A DNA stretch of 35,384 bases from Saccoglossus kowalevskii (Eukaryota; Hemichordata; Enteropneusta; Harrimaniidae): positions 353,681 to 389,064 of the forward strand of contig NW_003145787.1 in assembly GCF_000003605.2 (NCBI RefSeq), given 5' to 3'. Shown here in pieces: positions 19,738-30,930 of the stretch. Under the pieces are notes generated by a model that had not been told where the DNA came from, did no database searches, and worked only from the letters and a program-made list of their open reading frames with translations. Within the stretch, counting starts at the first letter, position 1. Each line of letters begins with the position of its first letter. A program made the position numbers and the translations under genes.

Positions 19738-20453
19738 TGTACTGGTTGGTACATATGTGCTAAAAACCAAACGTCGAGCCACTGAATCCACTGTTTGGAC
19801 CATGTGCACTACAAACCAACTTTGAGCCACTGAATGCACCGTTTGGGCCATGTGCACTACAAACCAAACTTTGAGCCACTGAATGTACTGGTTAGTACAT
19901 ATGTGTTACAAACCAAACTTTGAGCCACGTGCACTACAAACCAAACTTTGAGCCACTGAATGTACTGTTTCATACATATGTGTTACAAAACAAAGTTTGA
20001 GCCACTGAATGTACTGTTTGGGCCATGTGCACTACAAATCAAACTTTGAGCCACTGAATGTACTCTTTCGTACATATGTGTTACAAACCAAACATTTAGC
20101 CACTGAATGTACTGGTTAGTACATATGTGCTACAAACCAAACTTTGATGTCACTGAATGTACTGGTTAGTACCTATTTGCTACAAACCAAACTTTGAGCC
20201 ACTGAATGTACTGTTTGGTACATGTGTGTTACATGCCAAACTGAGCTACCGAATGCACTGGTTGGTACATATGTGGTACAATCCAAATTTTGAGCCACTT
20301 ACTGTACTGTTTGGTACATGTGTACGTGTTACAAACCAAGCTTTGAGCCACTTAATGTACTGTTTGGTACATATGCAGTACAAACCAAACTTTGAGCCAC
20401 TGAATGTACTGGTTGGTACATGTGTGTTACAAACCAAACTTTGAGCCACTGAA
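19738..20453 (+). repeat. B core, 716 bp (copy 5)
   Basis: CACGTG at 19926. It shares acatgccaaactg with copy 2 and ttggaccatg with the C cassette at 11011. It is followed at once by a stretch with expanded homopolymers. Confidence 0.92.
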
Positions 20454-20605
20454 TGTACTGTTTGGTACATGTGTGTTACAAAACCAATCTTTTGAGCCAG
20501 TGAATGTATTGTTTTGGTACATGTGTGTTACAAACCAAACTTTTGAGACACTGAATGTACTGTTTTGGTACATGTGTGTTACAAACCAAACTTTGAGCCA
20601 CTGAA
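20454..20605 (+). repeat. Three monomers with expanded homopolymers
   Basis: The 152 bp equal three units plus five inserted bases: acaaaacc, aatcttttgag, tgttttgg, aacttttgag and tgttttgg. One unit also has gccagtg and tgtattg. The pattern is the reverse of the contractions near 17.9-18.1 kb. Confidence 0.78.
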
Positions 20606-21687
20606 TGTACTGTTTGGTACATGTGTGTTACAAACCAAACTTTGAGCCACTGAATGTACTGTTTGGTACATGTGTGTTACAAACCAAACTTTGAGCCACT
20701 GAATGTACTGTTTGGTACATGTGTGTTACAAACCAAACTTTGAGCCACTGAATGCACTGTTTGGTACATGTGTGTTACAAACCAAACTTTGAGCCACTGA
20801 ATGTACTGTTTGGTACATGTGTGTTACAAACCAAGCTTTGAGCCACTGAATGTACTGTTTGGTACATGTGTGTTACAAACCAAACTTTGAGCCACTGAAT
20901 GTACTGTTTGGTACATGTGTGTTACAAACCAAACTTTGAGACACTGAATGTACTGTTTGGTACATGTGTGTTACAAACCAAACTTTGAGCCACTGAATGT
21001 ACTGTTTGGTACATGTGTGTTACAAACCAAACTTTGAGCCACTGAATGTACTGTTTGGTACATGTGTGTTACAAACCAAACTTTGAGCCACTGAATGTAC
21101 TGTTTGGTACATGTGTGTTACAAACCAAACTTTGAGCCACTGAATGCACTGTTTGGTACATGTGTGTTACAAACCAAACTTTGAGCCACTGAATGTACTG
21201 TTTGGTACATGTGTGTTACAAACCAAGCTTTGAGCCACTGAATGTACTGTTTGGTACATGTGTGTTACAAACCAAACTTTGAGCCACTGAATGTACTGTT
21301 TGGTACATGTGTGTTACAAACCAAACTTTGAGACACTGAATGTACTGTTTGGTACATGTGTGTTACAAACCAAACTTTGAGCCACTGAATGTACTGTTTG
21401 GTACATGTGTATTACAAATCAAACTTTGAGCCACTGAATGTACTGTTTGGTAAATGTGTGTTACAAACCAAACTTTGAGCCACTGAATGTACTGTTTGGT
21501 ACATGTGTGTTACAAACCAAACTTTGAGCCACTGAATGTACTGTTTGGTACATGTGTGTTACAAACCAAACTTTGAGCCACTGAATGTACTGTTTGGTAC
21601 ATGTGTACGTGTTACAAACCAAACTTTGAGCCACTGAATGTACTGTTTGGTACATGTGTGTTACAAGCCAAACTTTGAGCCACTGAA
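20606..21687 (+). repeat. Canonical run of 22 monomers
   Basis: The 1082 bp equal 22 x 49 plus four bases from one tacgtg unit near 21607. The aagctt markers at 20833 and 21225 are exactly 392 bp (8 units) apart. The right end with gtgtattacaaatc (21406) and ggtaaatg (21451) matches 4651-4700 at offset 16755. Confidence 0.87.
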
Positions 21688-22374
21688 TGTACTGGTTGGA
21701 ACATATGTTCTGAAAACTAAACCAAACATTGAGACACTAAATGTACTGATTTGTACATATCGTGCTAAAAACCAAACGTCGAGCCACTGAATGTACTGGT
21801 TAGTACATATGTGTTACAAACCAAACTTTGAGCCACTGAATGCACTGTTTCGTACATACGTGTTACAAATCAAACTTTGAGCCACTGAATGTACTGTTTG
21901 ATTCATATTTGTTAAAACCAAACTTTGAGCCACTGAATGTACTGTTTGATTCATATTTGTTACAAACCAAACTTTGAGCCACTGAATGTACTGTTTGGTA
22001 CATATGTGTTACAAACAAAATTTTGAGCTACCGAATGCACTGGTTGGCACATGTGTGGTACAATCCAAACTTTGAGCCACTGAATATACTGTTTGGTACA
22101 TGTTACAAACCAAACTTTGAGCCACTTAATGTACTGTTTGGTACATATGTGTTATAAACCAAACTTTAAGCCACTGAATGTACTGTTTGGTACATATGCG
22201 GTACAAACCAAACTTTGAGCCACTTAATGTACTGTTTGGTACATATTTGTTACAAACCAAACTTTGAGCGACTGAATGTACTGTTTGGTACATATGTGTT
22301 ATAAACCAAACTTTGAGCGACTGAATGTACTGTTTGGTACATATGTGTTATAAACCAAACTTTAAGCCACTGCA
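21688..22374 (+). repeat. D block, 687 bp (copy 2), lacks one 53-bp monomer
   Basis: Identical in order to copy 1 except that the gggccatgtgtacg unit between the two gagcgac units is absent, a clean loss of one 53-bp monomer. Small changes are ggttggaacat, ttctgaaaac, atatcgtgc (one extra base) and gttaaaacc (one base lost), the last shared with the copy at 25676. Confidence 0.88.
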
Positions 22375-22868
22375 TGTACTGCTTGGTACATATGTGCTGT
22401 AAACTAAACCAAACATTGAGACACTAAATGTACTGATTGGTACATATGTGCTAAAAACCAAACGTCGAGCCACTGAATCCACTGTTTGGCCCATTTGCAC
22501 TACAAACCAACTTTGAGCCACTGAATGCACCGTTTGGGCCATGTGCACTACAAACCAAACTATGAGACACTGAATGTACTGGTTAGTACATATGTGTTAC
22601 AAACAAAACCTTGAGCCACTGAATGTCCTGTTTGGTACATATGTGCTAAAAACCAAACGTCGAGCCACTGAATCCACTGTTAGATTCATATTTGCTACAA
22701 ACCAAACTTTGAGCCACTGAATGTACTGTTTGGGCCATGTTCACTACAAATCAAACATTGAGCCACTGAATGTACTCTTTCGTACATATGTGTTACAAAC
22801 CAAACATTTAGCCACTGAATGTACTGGTTAGTACCTATTTGCTACAAACCAAACTTTGAGCCACTGAA
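22375..22868 (+). repeat. C-plus cassette, 494 bp (copy 5)
   Basis: Private change tccactgttagattcat near 22679. Together with the D block before it and the canonical run after it, this makes the first unit of the 22-30 kb tandem. Confidence 0.9.
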
Positions 22869-23411
22869 TGTACTGTTTGGTACATGTGTGTTACAAACCA
22901 AACTTTGAGCCACTGAATGCACTGTTTGGTACATGTGTGTTACAAACCAAACTTTGAGCCACTGAATGTACTGTCTGGTACATGTGTGTTACAAACCAAA
23001 CTTTGAGCCACTGAATGCACTGTTTGGTACATGTGTGTTACAAACCAAACTTTGAGCCACTGAATGTACTGTTTGGTACATGTGTGTTACAAACCAAGCT
23101 TTGAGCCACTGAATGTACTGTTTGGTACATGTGTGTTACAAACCAAACTTTGAGCCACTGAATGTACTGTTTGGTACATGTGTGTTACAAACCAAACTTT
23201 GAGACACTGAATGTACTGTTTGGTACATGTGTGTTACAAACCAAACTTTGAGCCACTGAATGTACTGTTTGGTACATGTGTGTTACAAACCAAACTTTGA
23301 GCCACTGAATGTACTGTTTGGTACATGTGTACGTGTTACAAACCAAACTTTGAGCCACTGAATGTACTGTTTGGTACATGTGTGTTACAAGCCAAACTTT
23401 GAGCCACTGAA
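22869..23411 (+). repeat. Canonical filler, 11 monomers
   Basis: The 543 bp equal 11 units plus four bases (tacgtg near 23332). Marker order is tgcact, tgtctgg, tgcact, aagctt (23096), gagacactg. There is no E block in this filler, unlike the next two units. Confidence 0.85.
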
Positions 23412-24151
23412 TGTACTGGTTGGTACATATGTTCTGTAAACTAAACCAAACATTGAGACACTAAATGTACTGATTTGTACATATGTGCTAAAAACCAAAC
23501 GTCGAGCCACTGAATGTACTGGTTAGTACATATGTGTTACAAACCAAACTTTGAGCCACTGAATGCACTGTTTCGTACATACGTGTTACAAATCAAACTT
23601 TGAGCCACTGAATGTACTGTTTGATTCATATTTGTTACAAACCAAACTTTGAGCCACTGAATGTACTGTTTGATTCATATTTGTTACAAACCAAACTTTG
23701 AGCCACTGAATGTACTGTTTGGTACATATGTGTTACAAACAAAATTTTGAGCTACCGAATGCACTGGTTGGCACATGTGTGGTACAATCCAAACTTTGAG
23801 CCACTGAATATACTGTTTGGTACATGTTACAAACCAAACTTTGAGCCACTTAATGTACTGTTTGGTACATATGTGTTATAAACCAAACTTTAAGCTACTG
23901 AATGTACTGTTTGGTACATATGCGGTACAAACCAAACTTTGAGCCACTTAATGTACTGTTTGGTACATATTTGTTACAAACCAAACTTTGAGCGACTGAA
24001 TGTACTGTTTGGGCCATGTGTACGTGTTACAAACCAAACTTTGAGCGACTGAATGTACTGTTTGGTACATATGTGTTATAAACCAAACTTTGAGCGACTG
24101 AATGTACTGTTTGGTACATATGTGTTATAAACCAAACTTTAAGCCACTGCA
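23412..24151 (+). repeat. D block, 740 bp (copy 3)
   Basis: Full fifteen-monomer block with no length change relative to copy 1. A ttaagctactg change near 23893 is shared with the copy at 25676. Confidence 0.9.
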
Positions 24152-24645
24152 TGTACTGCTTGGTACATATGTGCTGTAAACTAAACCAAACATTGAGACA
24201 CTAAATGTACTGATTGGTACATATGTGCTAAAAACCAAACGTCGAGCCACTGAATCCACTGTTTGGCCCATTTGCACTACAAACCAACTTTGAGCCACTG
24301 AATGCACCGTTTGGGCCATGTGCACTACAAACCAAACTATGAGACACTGAATGTACTGGTTAGTACATATGTGTTACAAACAAAACCTTGAGCCACTGAA
24401 TGTCCTGTTTGGTACATATGTGCTAAAAACCAAACGTCGAGCCACTGAATCCACTGTTTGATTCATATTTGCTACAAACCAAACTTTGAGCCACTGAATG
24501 TACTGTTTGGGCCATGTTCACTACAAATCAAACATTGAGCCACTGAATGTACTCTTTCGTACATATGTGTTACAAACCAAACATTTAGCCACTGAATGTA
24601 CTGGTTAGTACCTATTTGCTACAAACCAAACTTTGAGCCACTGAA
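24152..24645 (+). repeat. C-plus cassette, 494 bp (copy 6)
   Basis: Starts exactly 1777 bp after copy 5 and appears to have no private change apart from the common set of this tandem (ggcccatttgc, gggccatgttc). Confidence 0.92.
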
Positions 24646-25086
24646 TGTACTGTTTGGTACATGTGTGTTACAAATCAAACTTTGAGCCACTGAATGCACT
24701 GTTTGGTACATGTGTGTTACAAACCAAACTTTGAGCCACTGAATGTACTGTTTGGTACATGTGTGTTACAAACCAAACTTTGAGCCACTGAATGCACTGT
24801 TTGGTACATGTGTGTTACAAACCAAACTTTGAGCCACTGAATGTACTGTTTGGTACATGTGTGTTACAAACCAAGCTTTGAGCCACTGAATGTACTGTTT
24901 GGTACATGTGTGTTACAAACCAAACTTTGAGCCACTGAATGTACTGTTTGGTACATGTGTGTTACAAACCAAACTTTGAGACACTGAATGTACTGTTTGG
25001 TACATGTGTGTTACAAACCAAACTTTGAGCCACTGAATGTACTGTTTGGTACATGTGTGTTACAAACCAAACTTTGAGCCACTGAA
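24646..25086 (+). repeat. Canonical run of 9 monomers
   Basis: Exactly 441 bp, aagctt at 24873. An acaaatc change in the first unit is shared with 6167-6215, which hints that the 6.2 kb and 24.7 kb units are close relatives. Confidence 0.85.
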
Positions 25087-25381
25087 TGTACCGTTTTGGT
25101 CATGTGCACTACAAACCAAACTTTGAGCCACTGAATGTACTGTTTCATACATATGTGTTACAAAACAAACTTTGAGCCACTGAATGTACTGTTTGGGCCA
25201 TGTGCACTACAAATCAAACTTTGAGCCACTGAATGTACTCTTTCGTACATATGTGTTACAAACCAAACATTTAGCCACTGAATGTACTGGTTAGTACATA
25301 TGTGCTACAAACCAAACTTTGATGTCACTGAATGTACTGGTTAGTACATGTGTGTTACAAACCAAACTTTGAGCCACTGAA
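25087..25381 (+). repeat. E block, 295 bp (copy 3)
   Basis: Inserted between a nine-unit and a six-unit canonical run. Its presence, plus a different number of canonical units, accounts for the 2264-2266 bp spacing of this unit against 1724-1777 bp for the one before. Confidence 0.87.
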
Positions 25382-25675
25382 TGTACTGTTTGGTACATGT
25401 GTGTTACAAACCAAACTTTGAGCCACTGAATGTACTGTTTGGTACATGTGTGTTACAAACCAAACTTTGAGCCACTGAATGTACTGTTTGGTACATGTGT
25501 ATTACAAACCAAACTTTGAGCCACTGAATGTACTGTTTGGTAAATGTGTGTTACAAACCAAACTTTGAGCCACTGAATGTACTGTTTGGTACATGTGTGT
25601 TACAAACCAAACTTTGAGCCACTGAATGTACTGTTTGGTACATGTGTGTTACAAGCCAAACTTTGAGCCACTGAA
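25382..25675 (+). repeat. Canonical run of 6 monomers
   Basis: Exactly 294 bp. It includes a gtgtattac unit, a ggtaaatg unit and a final acaagcc unit that precedes every D block. Confidence 0.83.
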
Positions 25676-26417
25676 TGTACTGGTTGGTACATATGTTCTG
25701 TAAACTAAACCAAACATTGAGACACTAAATGTACTGATTTGTACATATGTGCTAAAAACCAAACGTCGAGCCACTGAATGTACTGGTTAGTACATATGTG
25801 TTACAAACCAAACTTTGAGCCACTGAATGCACTGTTTCGTACATACGTGTTACAAATCAAACTTTGAGCCACTGAATGTACTGTTTGATTCATATTTGTT
25901 AAAACCAAACTTTGAGCCACTGAATGTACTGTTTGATTCATATTTGTTACAAACCAAACTTTGAGCCACTGAATGTACTGTTTGGTACATATGTGTTACA
26001 AACAAAATTTTGAGCTACCGAATGCACTGGTTGGCACATGTGTGGTACAATCCAAACTTTGAGCCACTGAATATACTGTTTTGGTACATGTTACAAACCA
26101 AACTTTGAGCCACTTTAATGTACTGTTTGGTACATATGTGTTATAAACCAAACTTTTAAGCTACTGAATGTACTGTTTGGTACATATGCGGTACAAACCA
26201 AACTTTGAGCCACTTAATGTACTGTTTGGTACATATTTGTTACAAACCAAACTTTGAGCGACTGAATGTACTGTTTGGGCCATGTGTACGTGTTACAAAC
26301 CAAACTTTGAGCGACTGAATGTACTGTTTGGTACATATGTGTTATAAACCAAACTTTGAGCGACTGAATGTACTGTTTGGTACATATGTGTTATAAACCA
26401 AACTTTAAGCCACTGCA
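25676..26417 (+). repeat. D block, 742 bp (copy 4)
   Basis: Three single-base insertions (tgttttgg near 26080, actttaatg near 26113, aacttttaag near 26152) and one deletion (gttaaaacc near 25900) give the net two extra bases. All are homopolymer changes. Confidence 0.88.
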
Positions 26418-26911
26418 TGTACTGCTTGGTACATATGTGCTGTAAACTAAACCAAACATTGAGACACTAAATGTACTGATTGGTACATATGTGCTAAAAA
26501 CCAAACGTCGAGCCACTGAATCCACTGTTTGGCCCATTTGCACTACAAACCAACTTTGAGCCACTGAATGCACCGTTTGGGCCATGTGCACTACAAACCA
26601 AACTATGAGACACTGAATGTACTGGTTAGTACATATGTGTTACAAACAAAACCTTGAGCCACTGAATGTCCTGTTTGGTACATATGTGCTAAAAACCAAA
26701 CGTAGAGCCACTGAATCCACTGTTTGATTCATATTTGCTACAAACCAAACTTTGAGCCACTGAATGTACTGTTTGGGCCATGTTCACTACAAATCAAACA
26801 TTGAGCCACTGAATGTACTCTTTCGTACATATGTGTTACAAACCAAACATTTAGCCACTGAATGTACTGGTTAGTACCTATTTGCTACAAACCAAACTTT
26901 GAGCCACTGAA
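26418..26911 (+). repeat. C-plus cassette, 494 bp (copy 7)
   Basis: Begins 2266 bp after copy 6. It carries cgtagagcc near 26702, shared only with the copy at 14509. Confidence 0.9.
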
Positions 26912-27352
26912 TGTACTGTTTGGTACATGTGTGTTACAAACCAAACTTTGAGCCACTGAATGCACTGTTTGGTACATGTGTGTTACAAACCAAACTTTGA
27001 GCCACTGAATGTACTGTCTGGTACATGTGTGTTACAAACCAAACTTTGAGCCACTGAATGCACTGTTTGGTACATGTGTGTTACAAACCAAACTTTGAGC
27101 CACTGAATGTACTGTTTGGTACATGTGTGTTACAAACCAAGCTTTGAGCCACTGAATGTACTGTTTGGTACATGTGTGTTACAAACCAAACTTTGAGCCA
27201 CTGAATGTACTGTTTGGTACATGTGTGTTACAAACCAAACTTTGAGACACTGAATGTACTGTTTGGTACATGTGTGTTACAAACCAAACTTTGAGCCACT
27301 GAATGTACTGTTTGTTACATGTGTGTTACAAACCAAACTTTGAGCCACTGAA
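26912..27352 (+). repeat. Canonical run of 9 monomers
   Basis: Exactly 441 bp with the order tgcact, tgtctgg, tgcact, aagctt (27139), gagacactg, gtttgttac. The last marker is also at 3120, so this run and 2720-3160 look like copies of each other. Confidence 0.85.
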
Positions 27353-27647
27353 TGTACCGTTTTGGTCATGTGCACTACAAACCAAACTTTGAGCCACTGA
27401 ATGTACTGTTTCATACATATGTGTTACAAAACAAACTTTGAGCCACTGAATGTACTGTTTGGGCCATGTGCACTACAAATCAAACTTTGAGCCACTGAAT
27501 GTACTCTTTCGTACATATGTGTTACAAACCAAACATTTAGCCACTGAATGTACTGGTTAGTACATATGTGCTACAAACCAAACTTTGATGTCACTGAATG
27601 TACTGGTTAGTACATGTGTGTTACAAACCAAACTTTGAGCCACTGAA
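27353..27647 (+). repeat. E block, 295 bp (copy 4)
   Basis: Starts exactly 2266 bp after the E block at 25087. No private change was noticed. Confidence 0.87.
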
Positions 27648-28043
27648 TGTACTGTTTGGTACATGTGTGTTACAAACCAAACTTTGAGCCACTGACTGTA
27701 CTGTTTGGTACATGTGTGTTACAAACCAAACTTTGAGCCACTGAATGTACTGTTTGGTACATGTGTATTACAAACCAAACTTTGAGCCACTGAATGTACT
27801 GTTTGGTAAATGTGTGTTACAAACCAAACTTTGAGCCACTGAATGTACTGTTTGGTACATGTGTGTTACAAACCAAACTTTGAGCCACTGAATGTACTGT
27901 TTGGTACATGTGTGTTACAAACCAAACTTTGAGCCACTGAATGTACTGTTTGGTACATGTGTACGTGTTACAAACCAAACTTTGAGCCACTGAATGTACT
28001 GTTTGGTACATGTGTGTTACAAGCCAAACTTTGAGCCACTGAA
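27648..28043 (+). repeat. Canonical run of 8 monomers
   Basis: The 396 bp equal 8 units plus the four-base tacgtg insertion near 27962. The two additional monomers (102 bp with the insertion) are the full difference between this higher-order unit (2368 bp) and the preceding one (about 2266 bp). An actgactgtac change is private (near 27692). Confidence 0.85.
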
Positions 28044-28785
28044 TGTACTGGTTGGTACATATGTTCTGTAAACTAAACCAAACATTGAGACACTAAATGT
28101 ACTGATTTGTACATATGTGCTAAAAACCAAACGTCGAGCCACTGAATGTACTGGTTAGTACATATGTGTTACAAACCAAACTTTGAGCCACTGAATGCAC
28201 TGTTTCGTACATACGTGTTACAAATCAAACTTTGAGCCACTGAATGTACTGTTTGATTCATATTTGTTACAAACCAAACTTTGAGCCACTGAATGTACTG
28301 TTTGATTCATATTTGTTACAAACCAAACTTTGAGCCACTGAATGTACTGTTTGGTACATATGTGTTACAAACAAAATTTTGAGCTACCGAATGCACTGGT
28401 TGGCACATGTGTGGTACAATCCAAACTTTGAGCCACTGAATATACTGTTTGGTACATGTTACAAACCAAACTTTGAGCCCACTTAATGTACTGGTTTGGT
28501 ACATATGTGTTATAAACCAAACTTTAAGCCACTGAATGTACTGTTTGGTACATATGCGGTACAAACCAAACTTTGAGCCACTTAATGTACTGTTTGGTAC
28601 ATATTTGTTACAAACCAAACTTTGAGCGACTGAATGTACTGTTTGGGCCATGTGTACGTGTTACAAACCAAACTTTGAGCGACTGAATGTACTGTTTGGT
28701 ACATATGTGTTATAAACCAAACTTTGAGCGACTGAATGTACTGTTTGGTACATATGTGTTATAAACCAAACTTTAAGCCACTGCA
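28044..28785 (+). repeat. D block, 742 bp (copy 5)
   Basis: Two single-base insertions, gagcccactta near 28477 and ctggtttgg near 28491, account for the two extra bases. Confidence 0.88.
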
Positions 28786-29280
28786 TGTACTGCTTGGTAC
28801 ATATGTGCTGTAAACTAATCCAAACATTGAGACACTAAATGTACTGATTGGTACATATGTGCTAAAAACCAAACGTCGAGCCACTGAATCCACTGTTTGG
28901 CCCATTTGCACTACAAACCAACTTTGAGCCACTGAATGCACCGTTTTGGGCCATGTGCACTACAAACCAAACTATGAGACACTGAATGTACTGGTTAGTA
29001 CATATGTGTTACAAACAAAACCTTGAGCCACTGAATGTCCTGTTTGGTACATATGTGCTAAAAACCAAACGTCGAGCCACTGAATCCACTGTTTGATTCA
29101 TATTTGCTACAAACCAAACTTTGAGCCACTGAATGTACTGTTTGGGCCATGTTCACTACAAATCAAACATTGAGCCACTCAATGTACTCTTTCGTACATA
29201 TGTGTTACAAACCAAACATTTAGCCACTGAATGTACTGGTTAGTACCTATTTGCTAAAAACCAAACTTTGAGCCACTGAA
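28786..29280 (+). repeat. C-plus cassette, 495 bp (copy 8)
   Basis: One inserted T (ccgttttggg near 28942) makes it 495. A ctaatccaaac change is in the 54-bp unit. Its last part, with actcaatg (29179) and gctaaaaacc, matches 13694-13822. Confidence 0.9.
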
Positions 29281-29868
29281 TGTACTGTTTGGAACATGTG
29301 TGTTACAAACCAAACTTTGAGCCACTGAATGCACTGTTTGGTACATGTGTGTTACAAACCAAACTTTGAGCCACTGAATGTACTGTTTGGTACATGTGTG
29401 TTACAAACCAAACTTTGAGCCACTGAATGCACTGTTTGGTACATGTGTGTTACAAACCAAACTTTGAGCCACTGAATGTACTGTTTGGTACATGTGTGTT
29501 ACAAACCAAGCTTTGAGCCACTGAATGTACTGTTTGGTACATGTGTGTTACAAACCAAACTTTGAGCCACTGAATGTACTGTTTGGTACATGTGTGTTAC
29601 AAACCAAACTTTGAGACACTGAATGTACTGTTTGGTACATGTGTGTTACAAACCAAACTTTGAGCCACTGAATGTACTGTTTGGTACATGTGTGTTACAA
29701 ACCAAACTTTGAGCCACTGAATGTACTGTTTGGTACATGTGTGTTACAAACCAAACTTTGAGCCACTGAATGTACTGTTTGGTACATGTGTGTTACAAAC
29801 CAAACTTTGAGCCACTGAATGTACTGTTTGGTACATGTGTGTTACAAAACAAACTTTGAGCCACTGAA
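29281..29868 (+). repeat. Canonical run of 12 monomers
   Basis: Exactly 588 bp, starting with ggaacatg, with aagctt at 29508 and an acaaaacaaac unit near 29841. It ends the third A zone; the expected next D block is missing and B-type filler follows. Confidence 0.85.
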
Positions 29869-30214
29869 TGTACTGTTTGGTACATGTATGTTACAAACCA
29901 AACTTTGAGCCACTGAATGTACTGTTTGGTACATGTGTGTAACAAACCAAACTTTAAGCCACTGAATGTACTGATTCATACATGTGAGTTAGAAACCAAA
30001 CTTTGAGCCACTGAATGTACTGATTCATACATATGTGTTACAAGACAAACTTTGAGCCACTGAATGTACTGGTTAGTACATATGTGCTACAAACCAAACT
30101 TTGAGCCACTGAATGGACTGTTGGGCCATATTTGTTACAAACCAAACTTTGAGCCACTGAATGTACTGTTTGGTACATGTGTACGTGTTACAAACCAAAC
30201 TTTGAGCCACTGAA
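29869..30214 (+). repeat. B-zone filler, copy of 16.56-16.95 kb
   Basis: Contains gtatg, gtgtaac, two tgattcatac units (the first with gttagaaacc), ggttag, tggactgttgggcc and a 53-bp tacgtg unit. It matches the earlier segment at offset 13308, becoming 13258 after one 50-bp monomer is absent here. Confidence 0.78.
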
Positions 30215-30930
30215 TGTACTGGTTGGTACATATATGCTAAAAACCAAACGTCGAGCCACTGAATCCACTGTTTGGCCCATGTGCACTACAAACCAACTTT
30301 GAGCCACTGAATGCACCGTTTGGGCCATGTGCACTACAAACCAAACTTTGAGCCACTGAATGAACTGGTTAGTACATATGTGTTACAAACCAAACTTTGA
30401 GCCACGTGCACTACAAACCAAACTTTGAGCCACTGAATGTACTGTTTCATACATATGTGTTACAAAACAAAGTTTGAGCCACTGAATGTACTGTTTGGGC
30501 CATGTGCACTACAAATCAAACTTTGAGCCACTGAATGTACTCTTTCGTACATATGTGTTACAAACCAAACATTTAGCCACTGAATGTACTGGTTAGTACA
30601 TATGTGCTACAAACCAAACTTTGATGTCACTGAATGTACTGGTTAGTACCTATTTGCTACAAACCAAATTTTGAGCCACTGAATGTACTGTTTGGTACAT
30701 GTGTGTTACATACCAAACTGAGCTACCGAATGCACTGGTTGGTACATATGTGGTACAATCCAAATTTTGAGCCACTTACTGTACTGTTTGGTACATGTGT
30801 ACGTGTTACAAACCAAGCTTTGAGCCACTTAATGTACTGTTTGGTACATATGCGGTACAAACCAAACTTTGAGCCACTGAATGTACTGGTTGGTACATGT
30901 GTGTTACAAACCAAACTTTGAGCCACTGAA
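30215..30930 (+). repeat. B core, 716 bp (copy 6)
   Basis: CACGTG at 30403. Private changes are catatatgc near 30232, tgaactgg near 30361 and aaattttgag near 30667. Confidence 0.92.

Noticed and set aside
28316-28651. Longest open frame (111 codons, minus strand) as a gene
   Set aside because: It is translated satellite with an internal period, opened by two single-base homopolymer insertions that are absent in the four other D blocks. No start context, intron signal or family resemblance.
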